Shown: positions 61,301 through 64,000 of the stretch, one piece after another
Layout of the letters: every line of letters begins with the position of its first letter
Numbering within the stretch: position 1 is the stretch's first letter
Source: Cheiracanthium punctorium
Lineage: Eukaryota > Arthropoda > Arachnida > Araneae > Cheiracanthiidae
Direction of reading: 5' to 3'
Assembly: GCA_038373885.1 (NCBI GenBank)
Contig: JAWZYV010013282.1
Span: forward strand, 1 to 64,000
Length of the DNA: 64,000 bases
Notes under the pieces: generated by a model
The model's input: only the letters and a program-made list of their open reading frames with translations
The model's database searches: none
What the model was told of the DNA's origin: nothing
Made by a program: the position numbers and the translations under genes

Positions 61301-61654
61301 GTTAAGCTTAATGTTATGGAAGTATCTTACCTCAATTTTTAATGAAATGACTTTAAATGAAGCGATTAAAACGTATTTCTAATTTTATAGGCGTACATGT
61401 CATGTGATGTCCCCATCAGATTTTTTTTCAATCTATCATACTAAAATCTAGATATATTCAAGAAAAATTGCATCATTTTTAAATGTTAAAACTGTTTGAC
61501 TTCCAAATATGACTAATTATTTTCCCAGGTTGAAGGGCATTCTTGAAAAAAAGAAGTGTCCATTCGAAGACTATAGAAAAAGTTTCTGCTTTTAATGGAC
61601 ACAAAATCGTCTAATGTCTTATCTAAAATACACTAGCAACAGAATTAGAAAGTG

Positions 61655-64000
61655 TTAATACAAATGTAGCATTCCTAAATAATAAAAATAGAAACAATAA
61701 TAAAACTTACCAAATAATTCGCCTTCTGTTTCTAGCATTGAAGGAATATATCTTTTTCCCATGTGTAGACACTCACGATCTGAGTTTGAAACTATTTTCA
61801 ATGTTACTTGTGCATCAACATTATCATCGAAAAGGGATAAATCTGACAGTTCTTCTGATAAATACCGCAAGTGCTGTGTAAATTTCTTTAAGGCTGCTCT
61901 TGAAATTGTTTCATCAATCCCATCGTAAGATTTTAAGGATTTTAAAAATCATAGATCTTGTTTGGGTGCTTTTACAGCTGCACTGCACTTAAGCCATGGT
62001 ATCACATACACAGTTCATCGACTGACAGTACAAGTTGGGATCTGAACAAAAACATTTTTAAGGACTAAATTGCTCTGGCCATCCACCGAGCTTAATGCAT
62101 TGCACCCGAAGGATGAATTTTAAACTTCTTTTCAGCGTCTACTCCCAGCAACATTATGCACAGTTCAATGAGTTCTTTAAAGTCGCCTCTCAGTATATGC
62201 TTGTTGAATTAATTTTCCAAAATGAGTAACATTTCATTAATTTCTGTCTTATTGAAATGTTGTTCCACATAATTTTCCCACTTTGAATACAATCAATATT
62301 AATGCATTTCCATTTTTTTCTGAAGTCTTTCAAAAAAAGGTACATAAGGACTTTTTGATGCCTCATATATTTTACTTTCAAATGCGCTTCGTAAAACTAA
62401 CTCGTATATGTGATGGCGGTATGGGAAAAACAACATTTATCTTTTCAGTTTCTGTTCTAAACGAATACATGCACCATTTAAGCGGCCAGCGTTTGAAGCG
62501 GTTGTGTCACTACACAAAATCTGCTCAATATTTTCCAGACCCCAGTGTGTTAAAGCTGTCCAAACAGCATTTGCTTGCTCTTCTCCTGAAGAATTTTGTA
62601 ATTTTGGAACACTAATGAGCTGTTCTCTGTCACCAGATGAAACAATAATTAGTAGTCTCTCTTCTTTCGCACCTCTTACATTTAATGCTGGTAATAGCTT
62701 ACCATCCCTGTGAACTGTAAGCAGTGTTTTCACTAGACCACGAGAACGCGAGAATCTTGCATTTTTTTCTTTTTCTCGCATTAAAAAATTGTTACTGCGA
62801 GAAATTCGCGCACCTTACAAATGGATTTCTCAAAGAAAAAAAAAATGAAGAACACAGAGTGTAAAAGTCGATTCTCAAGAGCTAAAGTCTATGAAAGAAA
62901 AAAAGGAAAAGGGCTGGGGTCTCTTGGGAACATTCTGATCCTGGGGCGATCTTAAACTGGGTTAGTTTAATTGCATGTAAGTGCGCTTGATTTACACATG
63001 GAGGTCCAGTTACACTCAATAAAAATAACTAAAAATCATAAATACCTTGATTTTGGGTATTTATCCGACAGAGGAATAAATACCCTACCCACTGGATATT
63101 TACTCAACCCAAATCTATTAGTGAAAAATTCTCACCCATTTTATAAAAATCTCACTCAGTTTCGTGGAAAGGGTGAGAAATTCTCATCCATTTTATAAAA
63201 ATCTCACTCAGTTTCGGGGAAAGGGTGAGAAATTCTCACCCATTCTTTTTTCTGCAATGAAAACCCTGTGTAAGGATTTGTGGAATGTCATTTTGAAATG
63301 CTACTGTTATGGATTCAGCAGATTTCTTTCTGTTAATTTCCCGGATTCAATGAATCGATGATTTATCAATAACAAACTCTGCAGTATTAAGACCAAATGG
63401 TTCGATTACTGCATGAAGAATGTAAACAGAATCTCTCACACTCAGCTGACATCTATCTAATGAAGCCACTAACTTTGGCGTAATAAAGTTTTTTGAACCT
63501 CTTTTTGCAACATCCTGTCTTCGTGTGCTCTCTGGAAAATGACAAGAAACGTCATTATTATCCATTTCATCAGAAATGAATAATTCGTTAATTGATTCAT
63601 CAGATGAGGACACATAACTCACAGTAGAAGATGTAGAGGCTGAAAATTTGTTCTTTTCTTGTCTCTTCTCCTCTTTTTCCTGTCTTCGTCGTGCCTTTTC
63701 TTCTTTTTCAGAAAGTTTTTTATCTATCACTTCAAGATAACCTACACGTCCTAGCTCTCTCTGTCCCAATAAAAATAATTTGTCTTCTTCAATTTTTATC
63801 AGCTGAAATGCGTCGGCATGAGCAATGTCAAAAGATTGTCCAAAGAGTCTTCGAATTCCTTTTCACGTGTCTTAAAAATACCCTGTTGCTTTTTTGAATT
63901 TCTTTTAAGAGTCCTCCAAGACGAATACAAGTCGATCAGTTTCTCTACGCATTGTTGTATGGATCTTGTGGGAATTCTCGCTTTTTCCCAAAAGATTATG
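61655..64000 (-). pseudogene. hAT-like transposase pseudogene, runs off the right edge
   Basis: Read on the minus strand from 64000 in several frames: KARIPTRSIQQCVEKLIDLY, then ADAFQLIKIEEDKLFLLGQR, a Lys/Glu-rich coiled stretch (KLSEKEEKARRRQEK), an acidic Ser-rich linker and VIDKSSIHRF (to 63347). After an intervening block (62830-63300) it resumes: TVHRDGKLLPALNVRGAKEE, VSSGDREQLISVPKL, CSDTTASNAGRLNGACIRLE, FFPYRHHIYELVLRSAF, then GAMH and ARWMARAI, and finally YLSEELSDLSLFDDNV near 61870-61820. A D-T-T-A-S-N-x-G block, an RHH motif and a later RW are reminiscent of hAT-superfamily enzymes, though the subfamily is uncertain. Many stops and shifts, e.g. near 63840 and 62440. Confidence 0.62.
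63127..63245. repeat. Tandem 52-bp repeat, about 2.2 copies
   Basis: TTCTCACCCATTTTATAAAA recurs at 63129, 63181 and 63233, exactly 52 bp apart, within the block that splits the transposase pseudogene. Confidence 0.92.

Noticed and set aside
1..64000. CRISPR arrays, bacterial operons, rRNA
   Set aside because: No direct-repeat and spacer pattern, ribosome-binding-site spaced genes or rRNA-like conserved sequence was seen. All tandem arrays here are satellite- or microsatellite-like.

Overview
This is eukaryotic, AT-rich nuclear DNA: introns with GT/AG borders, tRNA-derived SINEs, many DNA-transposon relics and (TA)n microsatellites. The gene content and transposon mix point to an arthropod. 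A chelicerate, probably a spider, is my best guess, and it is an inference. No prokaryotic, organellar or CRISPR features are seen.

The one gene I identify with confidence is the 3' half of a Beaten-path (Beat) family immunoglobulin gene on the + strand. Three exons (35-168, 17738-17921, 28032-28117) join in matching reading phase. They encode the second half of an Ig-type ectodomain and a short hydrophobic C-terminus. They are separated by introns of about 17.6 kb and 10.1 kb, and the 5' exons lie before the window. The first intron holds a decayed Penelope-like reverse transcriptase (2.5-3.6 kb), a 429-bp long-TIR MITE (7.5 kb), a hAT MITE with a perfect 8-bp target duplication (11.4 kb) and a minus-strand SINE (15.1 kb). 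The second holds another possible MITE, a composite satellite-bearing repeat (19.6-21.6 kb) and a mariner relic (21.9 kb).

From 28.1 to 33.4 kb nothing codes. From 33.4 to 64 kb the window is a graveyard of nested transposable elements. A Tc1-type element (33385-38498, TA duplication) was entered by a minus-strand LTR retrotransposon with integrase upstream of RT/RNase H and a BEL/Pao-like gag. That retroelement was in turn hit by a MITE, which carries a further insertion. Next come a second Tc1 relic, a short MITE, a large TIR element carrying a SINE-like composite, and a piggyBac MITE containing a SINE with perfect 9-bp duplications. Further on are mariner, a second SINE family, an 887-bp TIR element, a decayed Helitron with its own MITE insertion, and a hAT-like transposase pseudogene running off the right edge.

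Two near-perfect palindromes (51825-51909 and 53939-54012) and a GC-rich candidate exon on the minus strand (57496-57782) are not explained by these families. Nearly all mobile-element ORFs carry stops, frameshifts or deletions, so this is mostly old inactive sequence. Repeat boundaries were read by eye and are approximate unless a target duplication is given.
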